Origin: Planctomycetota bacterium
GTDB lineage: Bacteria > Planctomycetota > Phycisphaerae > Phycisphaerales > UBA1924
NCBI GenBank assembly: GCA_024280755.1
Contig: JAJRPN010000022.1
Coordinates: 1 to 64,000 of the forward strand
Direction: 5' to 3'
Length of the DNA stretch: 64,000 nucleotides
Shown: positions 43,949 through 53,484 of the stretch, piece by piece
How the letters are laid out: each line of letters begins with the position of its first letter
Position numbering within the stretch: the first letter of the stretch is position 1
The notes under the pieces: generated by a model
What the model was told of the DNA's origin: nothing
What the model saw: the letters and a program-made list of their open reading frames with translations, nothing else
Databases searched by the model: none
Made by a program: the position numbers and the translations under genes

Positions 43949-44160
43949 CCTCCCTGCGCCCCGCGGGGAGGTGTCGAACGAAGTGAGACGGAGGGGTGTC
44001 TTGGTGTTTCTTCTCCTGATGACTTCCAAGAAATAAGAAGAAGACACCCCTCCGTCTGCTGCGCAGCCACCTCCCCGCGGGGCGCAGGGAGGGGCGAAGA
44101 AAATACAGACCCCCTCCGTTATTCTGCGCATGACACATCCCCCGGAGGGCCGGGGGATGT
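43949..44160. repeat. R1 repeat cluster (three units)
   Basis: Left unit 43949-44002, inverted partner 44041-44094, and a third unit 44106-44160 of slightly different sequence. The units carry CTCCCTGCGCCCCGCGGGGAGG hairpin arms instead of the CCCCCGGGCCTCCGGGGG version, so this is a subfamily shared with the copy at 48.3 kb. Confidence 0.82.
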
Positions 44161-44206
44161 GAGGGTGTGATGTATTTGGTGAATTCGTGAACTGGTCAGA
44201 TTCGGC

Positions 44207-46510
44207 TTAATCCATCATAGTGGTTTTGGTGTTGTTCACCGTGGTCTGGGATTGGAGCAGCACGAGTGCTGTTTGGACTTGTAGATCGGTGCCATCGGTG
44301 ATGAGGGTGTTTGGGTCTGGTCGTTCTGCATCGACGATGATGTCGCCGTTCTCATCGAGGGGGAGGACATCTGCGCTTCTGCGGAGCAAAAGGGCATCTG
44401 CCTGTTGGCTTGGGAGCATATCGACGACGAGGTCTGGGTCGATCCCCCATTGGGTTGCGCCGGGGACTTTGTGGATCATGCGTGGTGCATCGATTTTGTA
44501 GTAGTTGGTGGTGACCTTCATGGCTGCTGAACCACCGGGGAGGAGGTAGACATTCTGGACTGATCCTTTACCAAAGCTGCGATGCCCAAGGACGAGTGCT
44601 TGGGTCTTGCCTTGATGGGCGGATGCCTGGATGGCACCGGACAAGATTTCGGAAGCGGAGGCGCTGCCCTCGTTGACGAGCACGACGACGGGGATGTCGG
44701 CGACTGATTTGCGAGGGGAGACTCTTCGTGCGTCGTCGATGGAGTTGGTGATACCTGAGCCGTCAACTGTTTTGACGATCATGCCCGAGGGTATGAATCG
44801 TGAAGCGAGGTTGACTGCTTGGTCGAGCAGGCCACCGGGGTTGTAGCGGAGATCGAGGATCAGTGCGTTGAGCCCTTCTTGCTTCATGGCTTTGATGGCT
44901 TGGTCGAACTCTTTGGTGGAGTCTTGTGTGAAGCCGGTGAGGCGGAGGTAGCCGATGCCTGCGTCTTGATCGATGAAGTAGTTCCAATCTTGGTCGCCGG
45001 CGCCGGTCTTTGACCAGCCTTTGACGGATGGGAGATCGATTTTTTGACGGATGATGGTGAACTCTTTTTCGATGATCTCGCCGGCGTCTGCTTCGCGCTC
45101 GACGGTGATGACGACCTTGGTGTTTGCTGGTCCTGTGATGATGTCTACTGCTTGGTTGAGTCCGAGCCCGACCGCGGTGATGCCGTCGATCTTTTTGATG
45201 ATGTCATCGCTTTGAACGCCTGCTCTTTGTGCGGGTGTTCCTTCGAGTGGTGTGACGATTTTGATGTTCTGGAACTCATCGAGCTGGATTTGTACCCCGA
45301 TGCCGATGAACTCGCCTTGGGTGCTTCTGCGGAAGCGCGCGAGTTCGTCTGGCCAGATGATGGCGGTGTAGTCATCGAGTGCGGACATGGCGCCGTTACC
45401 GAACTCATGGAGTAGGGCGTTTTCTTGGATGCCTACGAACTGTTGTCCTGCGATGAGGATCGAGTCGAGGGCTCGGCGAAGGTCGTAGCCCGATGCGGTG
45501 TGCTCTTTGGCTTGGATCTTTGCTTGTTGTGCGTGGATGACATCGAGGAACTTGTTTCGGTTTGATTCTTTTTCGAGACCATCGAAGGCGACAGCGAGGT
45601 CGGTGGTTGTGGCCATGGTTTCGATGGCGTTGATCCCTGAGAGGATCAGATCGTTCATGTTGATGCCTTGGGGATGTCTGCGTGTTTTGCGTCCGACATG
45701 TTGGTCTGCCGAGCGTTGGATGGCCGTGCGCACGGTGATCGAGTTGATGCCTTTGAGTTTTTCGTGGAAGTCGTCGCCATAGGCGTTGTAGGGGGGGAGC
45801 GGTTCCATTTCTTCGTCGATCCGTCGTTGGTTTCGAATTTCCCACAGGCGTTGTGGGGCATATAGGCGGATCATGGCGAGCCGACGGGTGAGTCGTTTGA
45901 GATCTGGTTTGTAGATGCCGCTGGGGTCATGGATGGCGTTGAGGCGGTAGTAGAGTTCGGAGGCGATCATCCAGTCGCCGGTGTTTTCTGCGAGCTTGGC
46001 AGCGTTGACCGAGACATTGATTGCTTTTGAAACACTTGCGTCTGCGAAGAACTTATCGTCGTTGTTGAAGAGCATCTGGAGTTCGACGGCTGCGGCGAGT
46101 GCTTTGGAGAGGTGGAGTCCGGAGTTTGTTTCGTTGTAAGATTCGAGTTGTTCGAGCAGGCGGGTGTTTGCGTCTTCGATCTGCTCTTGGCGGGTTACTT
46201 CGCGTTGGGCGATGTTGGTTTGGAGGAGTTCGATGGATTCGATGAGGTCTGCGTTGAGTGCGTTTCGTTCCCAGTTTGACGGGGTGAGCAGGGTGTTGAG
46301 GGTTGCCGAGTCGCCAGCGATTGCAGCATCCCAGATGGAGCTTGGCGATGCGTGGGGGGAAACCTCGGTGATTGAGGACCCGGGTTCGCTGTTGGCAGCG
46401 AGGGCGGTGCCTGAGAAGGTGGTGAGGAGGCCAATGATCCCAATAGTGCCAATGGTGCCCAGGGTTGTCGCTCGCTTTGTCCAACTCATCTGCTTTGTGC
46501 AACTCGTCAT
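44207..46510 (-). CDS. S41 (C-terminal processing) peptidase with PDZ domain
   Basis: A 767-residue exported protein. It has a signal or anchor helix (about 18-40), a long helical N-terminal region, a PDZ domain (GEFIGIGVQIQLDE...PAQRAGVQSDDIIKKIDG), and an S41 catalytic domain with Ser in NEGSASASEIL and Lys in GHRSFGKGSVQN. Cleaves proteins near C termini in the periplasm (Ctp/Prc type). The 300-residue N-terminal extension is longer than in Ctp and of unknown role. ATG 46486 is an alternative start. Confidence 0.92.
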   Translation of the reverse strand: MTSCTKQMSWTKRATTLGTIGTIGIIGLLTTFSGTALAANSEPGSSITEVSPHASPSSIWDAAIAGDSATLNTLLTPSNWERNALNADLIESIELLQTNIAQREVTRQEQIEDANTRLLEQLESYNETNSGLHLSKALAAAVELQMLFNNDDKFFADASVSKAINVSVNAAKLAENTGDWMIASELYYRLNAIHDPSGIYKPDLKRLTRRLAMIRLYAPQRLWEIRNQRRIDEEMEPLPPYNAYGDDFHEKLKGINSITVRTAIQRSADQHVGRKTRRHPQGINMNDLILSGINAIETMATTTDLAVAFDGLEKESNRNKFLDVIHAQQAKIQAKEHTASGYDLRRALDSILIAGQQFVGIQENALLHEFGNGAMSALDDYTAIIWPDELARFRRSTQGEFIGIGVQIQLDEFQNIKIVTPLEGTPAQRAGVQSDDIIKKIDGITAVGLGLNQAVDIITGPANTKVVITVEREADAGEIIEKEFTIIRQKIDLPSVKGWSKTGAGDQDWNYFIDQDAGIGYLRLTGFTQDSTKEFDQAIKAMKQEGLNALILDLRYNPGGLLDQAVNLASRFIPSGMIVKTVDGSGITNSIDDARRVSPRKSVADIPVVVLVNEGSASASEILSGAIQASAHQGKTQALVLGHRSFGKGSVQNVYLLPGGSAAMKVTTNYYKIDAPRMIHKVPGATQWGIDPDLVVDMLPSQQADALLLRRSADVLPLDENGDIIVDAERPDPNTLITDGTDLQVQTALVLLQSQTTVNNTKTTMMD

Positions 46511-46659
46511 TTTGACTCCAATCGTGAGCGTCGTGGTTCTGTGAACCAGTCTGCGGTGAATCTGTCTATCTGCCTATTCTTCGGCGGTTCGTATACCCCT
46601 GGGTGAACCTCCGGGAGGATCAGTTCATTCCATCGGGGGGTATCGGGCGTCGTAGCTCC

Positions 46660-46683
46660 CACAGGCGGCATAACACCTGTGCC
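46660..46683. repeat. E-type hairpin
   Basis: CACAGGCGGCATAACACCTGTGCC, third copy of the E hairpin (others at 8582 and 21712), in the gap between the MFS and S41 genes. Confidence 0.7.
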
Positions 46684-46736
46684 CCTTGTTGTACGAGCGA
46701 TCCGATAAGAAGTTTCTGAATTTGGGGGTTGGATGG

Positions 46737-48038
46737 TCAGAATGAGCTGGTGTGGATAAGTTTGGAGCGATCGCGTCGGATCAAAGCCCAGCCGAGCAAG
46801 GTAGATACGACGACGGATGCACTGACGAGGAGAATCACCCATATGCGGAAGGAATCTGGGTCGCCGTCGGAGATTCCGAGACCTGCCAGCCCGCAGAGCG
46901 GACCGAGTGTATAGCCCAACCCGATGACGGCTTCGTGCTTGCCGGCAGCTTTGACCTGATCGTTTGTTTGATGGTTGGCTTGATCATCAGTCTTTGCATT
47001 GCCGACTGCCATCGCGTAGTAGAGTGCGCCGTAGTAGGTGATAGCGATGCCGATACCCATGATGATCAGCCCAGCCATGAGTGTGGCGAGCCCGAAGTTG
47101 GAGACCATCGGCGAGCCCATGCACGCGCTGAACCCGAGGAGCATCAAGCCCATCCCGGTCCAAGGTGTCCACCACTTGCCGTGCCAGCCGTGCCAGCGCT
47201 CGAAGAAGATGAACAGGAACACACGCGAGGTGAGCCATGCGCTTGCCAGTGGGGTCTTCCAGTGAACATTGATGCCCAGCTTGTCCTCGATGATCGGGAG
47301 CAGCGGGGCGAGGGCCGAGAGTACGATGTACGACGCGATGAGCATCACCCGGAACATGGTGAGCAAGGGGATGTAGATATCGGGGTGAGGCTCATGATGT
47401 TCGGGGAGGTGGGTCGGTGGGTGTGATGGGAACCAGACGAGGACGATGCACATGAGCAGTTGGAGGATGCCAAGCAGGGAGATGATGAGGAACGGGTTGT
47501 GCCCGAGTAGCGGGGCCATCGCCCAGAAGGAAAGCACGAGTGCGCTCGACCAGACGATATTGAATCGTCCGATGGCTGATCGGAGTCGTTTTCCTGATCG
47601 CCCGCCTGAGAGGTAGGTTTCTACGATGGGCCAGAAGATGCCTGTGGCGGGCGAGAAGATGATGATGAACATCCAGAGTGCACGCTCGGTTTGATCAGGT
47701 GCGAAGTGTTGTGCGAGGATCGGAAGCTGGCAGGCGAGGGCGATGATGAGCAGTGCGATGGCGAGCAGGGCTTTGGGGGTGAGGCTGGTTTTACGGAGGG
47801 TGAGCTTGGCGACAAGCCGGGCTGCGAGCAGTGCGCCGACGATGTAGGTTGCGCCCAAGATGAGTGCGAGGAGCAGGTTCATCTTTCGGCCATAGCCCAA
47901 GCCTTCTGAGGCGATGAAGGAGAACCCGTTGGTGACGGCCCCGGTGCCCATCGAGCCCAGAAATGTGAGCACGAGCACGGCCCACAAAGGGGTTGGGGCA
48001 GTAGGAGTCTCAGAGTGTTTGTGTGGGATCGTTGCCAT
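46737..48038 (-). CDS. MFS-type transporter
   Basis: A 433-residue polytopic protein with about twelve hydrophobic helices in two halves separated by a His/Pro-rich cytosolic loop (PSHPPTHLPEHHEPHPD, about 205-222), and an Asn/Gln/Asp-rich insert between the last helices (about 355-372). Major facilitator layout; substrate not predictable. No neighbouring pathway genes. Confidence 0.82.
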   Translation of the reverse strand: MATIPHKHSETPTAPTPLWAVLVLTFLGSMGTGAVTNGFSFIASEGLGYGRKMNLLLALILGATYIVGALLAARLVAKLTLRKTSLTPKALLAIALLIIALACQLPILAQHFAPDQTERALWMFIIIFSPATGIFWPIVETYLSGGRSGKRLRSAIGRFNIVWSSALVLSFWAMAPLLGHNPFLIISLLGILQLLMCIVLVWFPSHPPTHLPEHHEPHPDIYIPLLTMFRVMLIASYIVLSALAPLLPIIEDKLGINVHWKTPLASAWLTSRVFLFIFFERWHGWHGKWWTPWTGMGLMLLGFSACMGSPMVSNFGLATLMAGLIIMGIGIAITYYGALYYAMAVGNAKTDDQANHQTNDQVKAAGKHEAVIGLGYTLGPLCGLAGLGISDGDPDSFRIWVILLVSASVVVSTLLGWALIRRDRSKLIHTSSF

Positions 48039-48102
48039 TTGGGATAGGCGATCGTAGACTCATTGCTGCTTGCGAGGAAACTTGCGAGCGAAACACGATT
48101 TT

Positions 48103-48176
48103 GGTCCCGTAGCTCAACTGGATAGAGCGTTGGCCTCCGAAGCCAGAGGTTCTGAGTTCGAATCTCAGCGGGATCG
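48103..48176 (+). tRNA. tRNA-Arg (CCG anticodon)
   Basis: Cloverleaf present. The acceptor GGTCCCG pairs with CGGGATC (one G-T), the D arm AGCTCAACTGGATAGAGC and anticodon arm TTGGC-CTCCGAA-GCCAG give anticodon CCG, and the T arm is TTCGAATC-type. CCA is not encoded. A terminator follows. Confidence 0.95.
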
Positions 48177-48186
48177 TTTGAAGAGA

Positions 48187-48233
48187 AGCCTCCAACCTTT
48201 GATTATTTAGATCATGGCTGGAGGTTTTTTCGT
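48187..48233 (+). terminator. Terminator after tRNA-Arg
   Basis: CCTCCAACC/GGCTGGAGG stem with a long AT-rich loop and T6. Confidence 0.75.
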
Positions 48234-48252
48234 GGAGTGTGGGAGTTCTTTG

Positions 48253-48408
48253 CCCCTCCCTGCGCCCCGCGGGGAGGTGGGCCGACGAAGTCGGGTCGGA
48301 GGGGTGTCTTCTCTTGAAGAAGGCAGTGAGTAGTAGGCAATGGGAAGAAATAGAAGACACCCCTCCGTCTGCTGCGCAGCCACCTCCCCGCGGGGCGCAG
48401 GGAGGGGC
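48253..48408. repeat. R1 inverted pair
   Basis: Two facing units of the CCCCGCGGGG subfamily, separated by GAAGAAGGCAGTGAGTAGTA-like spacer DNA that is also found in the 34.7 kb copy. Confidence 0.82.
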
Positions 48409-48469
48409 AAGAGGGTGAGCGATGAGATTGGAGCACCCAGAGAAACTGGTTTGGTGATTCGCCTAATAT

Positions 48470-49831
48470 ATGGTTATGAAGAAAGTTATTCTGTTTGTAT
48501 CATTGTGTATTGTGCTGATGCTTGTCGGCGTAGGTCTCTGGGCGTACTTCGCATTCCTGTACACCAAGCCTTTGAGCAAGTCCGAGCTTGCACAGCTCAC
48601 CCCAGACTGGTCGGTGGTGACGCATGGCAACTGGTCGCCTTGGTTTACCGAGGCGGACGGCTCCCAAACCTGGAACCCGGCCGCGAGTTTTAATGCGTGG
48701 TTGGCGACGGTGCCCGAAGAGGACAAGGCGTGGCCGGTGTTGGTGGATGTGCAGTATGCGGGGTATGAGCTTTACAACAACCTTGAAGTGGGGAAGTTTC
48801 CTGAAGATGTCGAAGATTGGCAGAGCATGGTTGCTTTGTGCGCACTCGATGAATCGAAAGAGATGATCGATCGGCTCAAAGAAGCACTCGGGCGCCCGGT
48901 GATCGGGGCAATGCTCTATGAAGGGACGATCCCAGCGCCAAACGGCAGAAATATTGATACGAACTACACCAGAGATCCGGTTGAGTTCGCAGTGCTCGAA
49001 AAGCACGGGATCGAAGATATTGAGTTTGTAGAGAGTACAAATCCAAACATCAATCTGATCGGCGTTGGCTTGCCGACACTTGGCAAGCAGAGGTGGATGG
49101 CGAATTTATTTCGCACCTACGCCATCTATGAATTTGAGCGGGGCCATGTCGATGAGTTTGTGGAGTTGGTGACCATCTCGATGGATTCGGCGGACATCGC
49201 TCCCGCGTTGAACACGCTGATCGGGCAACTCGTTGCCATTGCGATTGAACAACAAGGGAATACAACAGTTCAATGGGCTTTGGAGCACTCTCCAGAGCAG
49301 TTCTCTGATCAACATCTTCTCCAACTCGATCAGCTCATTGCCCGTCATCAGAATCGGACACTTCTCTGGCAAGGCGAGGCGATGTCATTTCACGATTCCA
49401 TTCGTCGCATGGTGAATGATCGTGGTGCCCTCGTGCCGGGGGGCGCTCGATCACTCCAAGGCGGCGGCGCATCGTTTGAGTTGCCAACAAGTTTGCCAGA
49501 TAAACAGTTGCATGCTTCATCGCAGCGGACTTTGTTGGTCTACAACAAGATGCTCGAACAAGCTCAAGTTGAATCGATCTATCCGCTCCTCTCAACGGGA
49601 ACGAATATGAACCAGGCACTCGTTCAAGCAAAGAAGGATCTCAATGCGATCGGCTATCTGTTCCTTGATATACTGACACCCGCAACGAGCAGTGCATCAC
49701 AACGATTCCGACTTCTTCAGCAAGAATCCATCGAGATCCGCCTCACCATCGCCGCCCACCGCCACGCACTGCGTCATGGCGAAATACCAGCATCAAACGA
49801 GGAGATCGATCAGGATCTCTTGCCGGATTAA
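48470..49831 (+). CDS. Membrane-anchored protein of unknown function
   Basis: A 453-residue protein with one N-terminal TM helix (about 5-27), then a soluble, mostly helical extracytoplasmic region. Recognisable stretches such as DDWQSM-like and YPLLSTGTNMN do not identify a family, although proteins of this layout (TM plus long helical domain) are common in planctomycetes. No Shine-Dalgarno. Convergent with nth. Confidence 0.78.
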   Translation: MVMKKVILFVSLCIVLMLVGVGLWAYFAFLYTKPLSKSELAQLTPDWSVVTHGNWSPWFTEADGSQTWNPAASFNAWLATVPEEDKAWPVLVDVQYAGYELYNNLEVGKFPEDVEDWQSMVALCALDESKEMIDRLKEALGRPVIGAMLYEGTIPAPNGRNIDTNYTRDPVEFAVLEKHGIEDIEFVESTNPNINLIGVGLPTLGKQRWMANLFRTYAIYEFERGHVDEFVELVTISMDSADIAPALNTLIGQLVAIAIEQQGNTTVQWALEHSPEQFSDQHLLQLDQLIARHQNRTLLWQGEAMSFHDSIRRMVNDRGALVPGGARSLQGGGASFELPTSLPDKQLHASSQRTLLVYNKMLEQAQVESIYPLLSTGTNMNQALVQAKKDLNAIGYLFLDILTPATSSASQRFRLLQQESIEIRLTIAAHRHALRHGEIPASNEEIDQDLLPD

Positions 49832-49836
49832 TCCAT

Positions 49837-50592
49837 TCACTTCTTCGCCTTCTTCTTGTTTTTCACAGGCAACACCTCGCCACACCGCACCCCGAACTTC
49901 ACGCACATCGGATGATCGTGCTTGCAGTTGGATCTTGCTGTGCAGTTGTATCGGCCGTGGAACACCAGTTGGTGCCCGAGCCGAGACCAGTGCTCGCGTG
50001 GGAAGATGGCCATGAGTTTCTTTTCGATGATCGCGGTGTTGGTCTTTGCATCGTCGGTGATCCCGAACCGCCATGCGAGGCGTTGGACATGGGTATCAAC
50101 GGTGAACCCATCGTTGATTCCGAACGCGTTGCCGAGGACGACATTGGCCGTTTTGCGGGCGACGCCTCGCAGTTTGAGCAGGTCTGTCATGTTCCCGGGC
50201 ACCTGCCCATCAAAGTCCTCAACAATCATGCTCATCGAAGCATGGATCGACTTGGCCTTGTTGCGGAACAAGCCGATGGTCTTGATATACGGCTGAATCT
50301 TCTCAGGCGTAGATTTGGCATAATCCGCAGGCGTCTTGAACTTGGCAAACAACCCAGGCGTCGCCTTGTTCACGCCTGCATCGGTCGATTGCGCACTGAG
50401 AATCGTCGCGATCAACAGCTCATGCGGGTTCGAGAACTCAAGCTCGCAATACGCATCCGGGTAACCTTCTTGGAGGGCCGCGTCGATGCGTTTGGCGAGC
50501 CGCTTCTCGGCTGGCGTCACTTCTGGAAGCGCAAAGGGAATGTCCCTGAGCCCGCGTGGATTGTCTTTGCCTTTGGGGTGTACTTCAGTCAT
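49837..50592 (-). CDS. nth: Endonuclease III
   Basis: DNA glycosylase/AP lyase for oxidised pyrimidines. The 251-residue protein has HhH LLKLRGVARKTANVVLG with the catalytic Lys and VDTHVQRL with the catalytic Asp. The C-terminal Cys cluster is C-x5-C-x6-C-x6-C (CTARSNCKHDHPMC...C), whereas E. coli Nth has C-x6-C-x2-C-x5-C, so iron-sulfur binding may differ. There is an N-terminal extension of about 25 residues. Its start overlaps the upstream gene by eight bases. Confidence 0.93.
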   Translation of the reverse strand: MTEVHPKGKDNPRGLRDIPFALPEVTPAEKRLAKRIDAALQEGYPDAYCELEFSNPHELLIATILSAQSTDAGVNKATPGLFAKFKTPADYAKSTPEKIQPYIKTIGLFRNKAKSIHASMSMIVEDFDGQVPGNMTDLLKLRGVARKTANVVLGNAFGINDGFTVDTHVQRLAWRFGITDDAKTNTAIIEKKLMAIFPREHWSRLGHQLVFHGRYNCTARSNCKHDHPMCVKFGVRCGEVLPVKNKKKAKK

Positions 50593-51178
50593 TGGTTGGT
50601 GTCTCTTTTGGTGCAGCGGTGAGTGTCCACCCTGCGAGGATGATATTGATGAGCACAGCGATGGTGAGCGTCCCGAGGATTCTCGATGCAGCAGTGTGTG
50701 ATGCGAGGAACTTGTCCTTGAAGATATCCGCCTGGGTCGTATCACCCGCAGCTGCGAAGTCCCAGTACCCACGCAACGAGAGCATCTGCTCAGGCATGAA
50801 GATAAATAGGTGATAGCTCAACAACGCAAGCGTCGCGCACAACACCATGATGCGAAGCAGCCGCCCGATTGTGTTGATGCTGTACCCAGTCACGATCATG
50901 ATGACCAGCGTTGCAAGGGCCAACGAAGCACACACAAACTGGATGGTATCGACAGCGAGGAACACGCTCGATGCGAGCCGACCGCCCGCGAGCATCGCAT
51001 GATCACCTTCATAGTCTGGATAGCTCGCCAGCGTTGGTTCGAGCGTGCGCATGAGTGGAAACACGATCGCCGCGACTACGCCGGACATCGCCACCGAGCC
51101 AAGCCAGATCGAGAGCGCGACAAGGTGAATGATCTGAGCGATCCGACAGACTGTTCGGGAAAAACATGCACGGTTCAT
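50585..51178 (-). CDS. Four-TM membrane protein
   Basis: A 197-residue protein with four hydrophobic helices (about 8-40, 70-95, 100-122, 165-187). The opening IAQIIHLVALSIWLGSVAMSG resembles DUF4149/copper-resistance-D-like integral proteins. Function unknown. Overlaps nth by eight bases and is divergent from the TIM-barrel-like gene. Confidence 0.75.
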   Translation of the reverse strand: MNRACFSRTVCRIAQIIHLVALSIWLGSVAMSGVVAAIVFPLMRTLEPTLASYPDYEGDHAMLAGGRLASSVFLAVDTIQFVCASLALATLVIMIVTGYSINTIGRLLRIMVLCATLALLSYHLFIFMPEQMLSLRGYWDFAAAGDTTQADIFKDKFLASHTAASRILGTLTIAVLINIILAGWTLTAAPKETPTND

Positions 51179-51235
51179 GCTGTGATCGTAGTAGCTCCGA
51201 TGCCCGCAGGACAAAAAGACACTACTATCCCAGCC

Positions 51236-52006
51236 ATGTTGGGTCTGCCAGAAATCTCGATCAGTGCCGCCGGGTTTATTGCTCGCTCCCCTTCGCCCAA
51301 AGCAGCGATCGAGGAGATCCACGCGATGGGCGTGCGAGCCATCACGCTCGATGCGTCCGCACCCGATTTTCGACCACGCACATTGAGTCGCTCAGCCCGT
51401 CGAGACCTCGCGGCATCGCTCCGCCGAAGAGAACTCGAGTTCACCGGCGTAGACCTGTGGATCCCACCCGAACACTTTGTCGATGCAAGCAACGCGCACC
51501 GAGCGATTGATGCGGTATCGCAGGCCGCCGAGATGAGCAGCGAACTGGCAACACTCGTCGGCGGCAGGTCGCGCCCGGTGGTGTCGGTGCTCTTGCCAAC
51601 CGATATGAACCAAACCGATCGACTCGCCATCGGTGCCAACGCCCAGCGAGTCGGCGCGATCATCTCCGACCATCAACCAGAGTTTCTTACGCAAGAGCAA
51701 ACCGAACATGTCGCGGGGATAAGCATTGGTGTAGATCCTGCGTTGGTCTTGATGAATGGCAACTCACCAGGCAAAGCCGTCACCCATGCGGGCGAACACC
51801 TCGCTTCGGTTCGGCTCAATGATTTGAATGCGATGGGGCGCTGCACAGTCGGTGCCCCGGGCGCCAAGCTCGATATCAAAGGCTACGCCGGCGCATTGAT
51901 CGTTGCTGGGCAAGAATGGGTCACGCTCGATGTGCGCGAGATGCCCGAGCCGAGTGTTGCGTATCAGCAGGCAAGGCAAGCTTGGTCAGATGCCGTGGCG
52001 GGGTGA
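51236..52006 (+). CDS. TIM-barrel-like (sugar isomerase/epimerase fold) protein
   Basis: A 256-residue protein whose pattern (AIEEIHAMGVRAITLDA, LRRRELEFTGVDLWIP, HLASVRLNDL, GYAGALIVAGQEWVTLDVRE) resembles xylose-isomerase-like TIM barrels common in planctomycetes. Metal ligands cannot be assigned, so activity is uncertain. The start is ambiguous: 51236 or 51200, neither with a Shine-Dalgarno. Confidence 0.7.
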   Translation: MLGLPEISISAAGFIARSPSPKAAIEEIHAMGVRAITLDASAPDFRPRTLSRSARRDLAASLRRRELEFTGVDLWIPPEHFVDASNAHRAIDAVSQAAEMSSELATLVGGRSRPVVSVLLPTDMNQTDRLAIGANAQRVGAIISDHQPEFLTQEQTEHVAGISIGVDPALVLMNGNSPGKAVTHAGEHLASVRLNDLNAMGRCTVGAPGAKLDIKGYAGALIVAGQEWVTLDVREMPEPSVAYQQARQAWSDAVAG

Positions 52007-52028
52007 ACCAGCGTCCAACACCAGCGTT

Positions 52029-52499
52029 CTAAAACACGATCGGCTCCAGGTCCGCCCGCAAGTACAACGGATGCTTGGGGAATCCATGCTTAGTAATTGC
52101 TAGACACATCGGTGTGCAAACGGGCTTGAGCAACTCAAGCACCTGCGTATGGCGATCGTTGAGGGCGCTGTGTGTGCCCCAGCCGATGATCACAAGATCG
52201 GCGCGTTTGGCAAGTTTCACAATCGCCGCATCGTTGCCTGGGCCGTTGGGATCTTCGACTTTCTTGAGCCCTTTGGGATCGGTGGATCTCAAGGCGAAGA
52301 TATTGGTGACATCCATCGTGTTGAATCCCCAAGAAACAGCATACCGATGACATCGTGTCAGGGTTGGATCGAGGACTTTGGCATCTGCGGTGGAGGGGTT
52401 GAGCAGGCAGAAGCACACCCGTTTGCCTCCCGGAGCCCAGCGTCGCCCGAGGGTATAGCGGTAGGCCTTAGAATCATCAAATGTAGCCCAGCCTCGCAT
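52029..52499 (-). CDS. DUF1643 protein
   Basis: A 156-residue protein matching DUF1643: YRYTLGRRWA, LLNPSTADAKVLDPTLTRC, VTNIFALRSTDP, VIIGWGTHS. Biochemical role unknown. The short start at ATG 52499 fits the family; the longer frame from 52622 would extend across the start region of the divergent esterase gene. Confidence 0.88.
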   Translation of the reverse strand: MRGWATFDDSKAYRYTLGRRWAPGGKRVCFCLLNPSTADAKVLDPTLTRCHRYAVSWGFNTMDVTNIFALRSTDPKGLKKVEDPNGPGNDAAIVKLAKRADLVIIGWGTHSALNDRHTQVLELLKPVCTPMCLAITKHGFPKHPLYLRADLEPIVF

Positions 52500-52562
52500 A
52501 GGGTAGGATATGTGCAATAGTCCGCTTGGGTGTGCGTTGGGCAAGAAGAAAAGGGGAATGCT

Positions 52563-53465
52563 ATGTTCACAATAATAATCGCGGGATTGACACTGTTGAT
52601 GGGGAGTCCAGAGCCGACACAAGATCAGACAATTGACACCAAAATCGATGCCACACCAACGATGCTCGTTACGCGGGGAATCAAATATATCGATCGACCG
52701 GGAACCTTGGATTTCTTCACGAGCCTAGATGTCTATCAACCTGCAACTCAATCAAAGACCAATCGACCGATCCTCATCTATGTCCATGGTGGGGGGTGGG
52801 CGATTGGGGACAAATCTCGGGTTCACGAAAAAGCAGATTGGGCGTTCGAGAATGATTGGATTCTCGTGAGTGTCAACTATCGCCTGACCCCCCAAGTGAT
52901 GCACCCGGAACACGCAAGAGATGTCGCTGCGGCTGTGGCATATATCCATGAACACGCCCACGAGATCGGTGGTGATCCAGATCGGATAGTGCTCATAGGA
53001 CATTCCGCAGGGGCGCACCTCGCGGGGATCGTTTCGAGTGATGAACAACTGCTCGGTGAGTTCGGGCTTGCTCCGTCGAACATCTGTGGGACGGTGTTGC
53101 TCGATGGCGCGGGGTACAACATTCCTCAACAAATGAAATCGCTATTGTTAGTCGGGAAGTCGCGAGCAATGTTTGAGGCCGCCTTTGGGTTCGATCCGGA
53201 ACTCTGGATTCAGGCATCGCCAACCCTTCAGGCAATGCCCGGCGATGATCTGCCACCCTTGTTTGCAGTGCATGTTCCAAGGCTGCGATCGACTATCGAA
53301 TCCAAAGAGATCGTTAAGGTATGGAACACCACAGGCGCAGAAGCGACTCGACACTTTGCGCCCAACAAAGATCACGCATCGATCAATCACACAATGGGCA
53401 ATAGAAACGACCCCGATACCCAGGCTGTAGAAGAGTTTATTCGATCAGTGTTGAATCAAGACTGA
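52563..53465 (+). CDS. Alpha/beta hydrolase (esterase/lipase family)
   Basis: A 300-residue exported hydrolase: N-terminal hydrophobic segment, oxyanion motif VHGGGWAIGDK (about 78), nucleophile GHSAGAH (about 150), and a late DHASINH for the catalytic His. HGGG-type esterase family; substrate unknown. ATG 52563 follows AAGGGGAA. Its 3' end is followed within 20 bases by a composite repeat. Confidence 0.88.
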   Translation: MFTIIIAGLTLLMGSPEPTQDQTIDTKIDATPTMLVTRGIKYIDRPGTLDFFTSLDVYQPATQSKTNRPILIYVHGGGWAIGDKSRVHEKADWAFENDWILVSVNYRLTPQVMHPEHARDVAAAVAYIHEHAHEIGGDPDRIVLIGHSAGAHLAGIVSSDEQLLGEFGLAPSNICGTVLLDGAGYNIPQQMKSLLLVGKSRAMFEAAFGFDPELWIQASPTLQAMPGDDLPPLFAVHVPRLRSTIESKEIVKVWNTTGAEATRHFAPNKDHASINHTMGNRNDPDTQAVEEFIRSVLNQD

Positions 53466-53484
53466 TACACTTACTCAAGATTGG

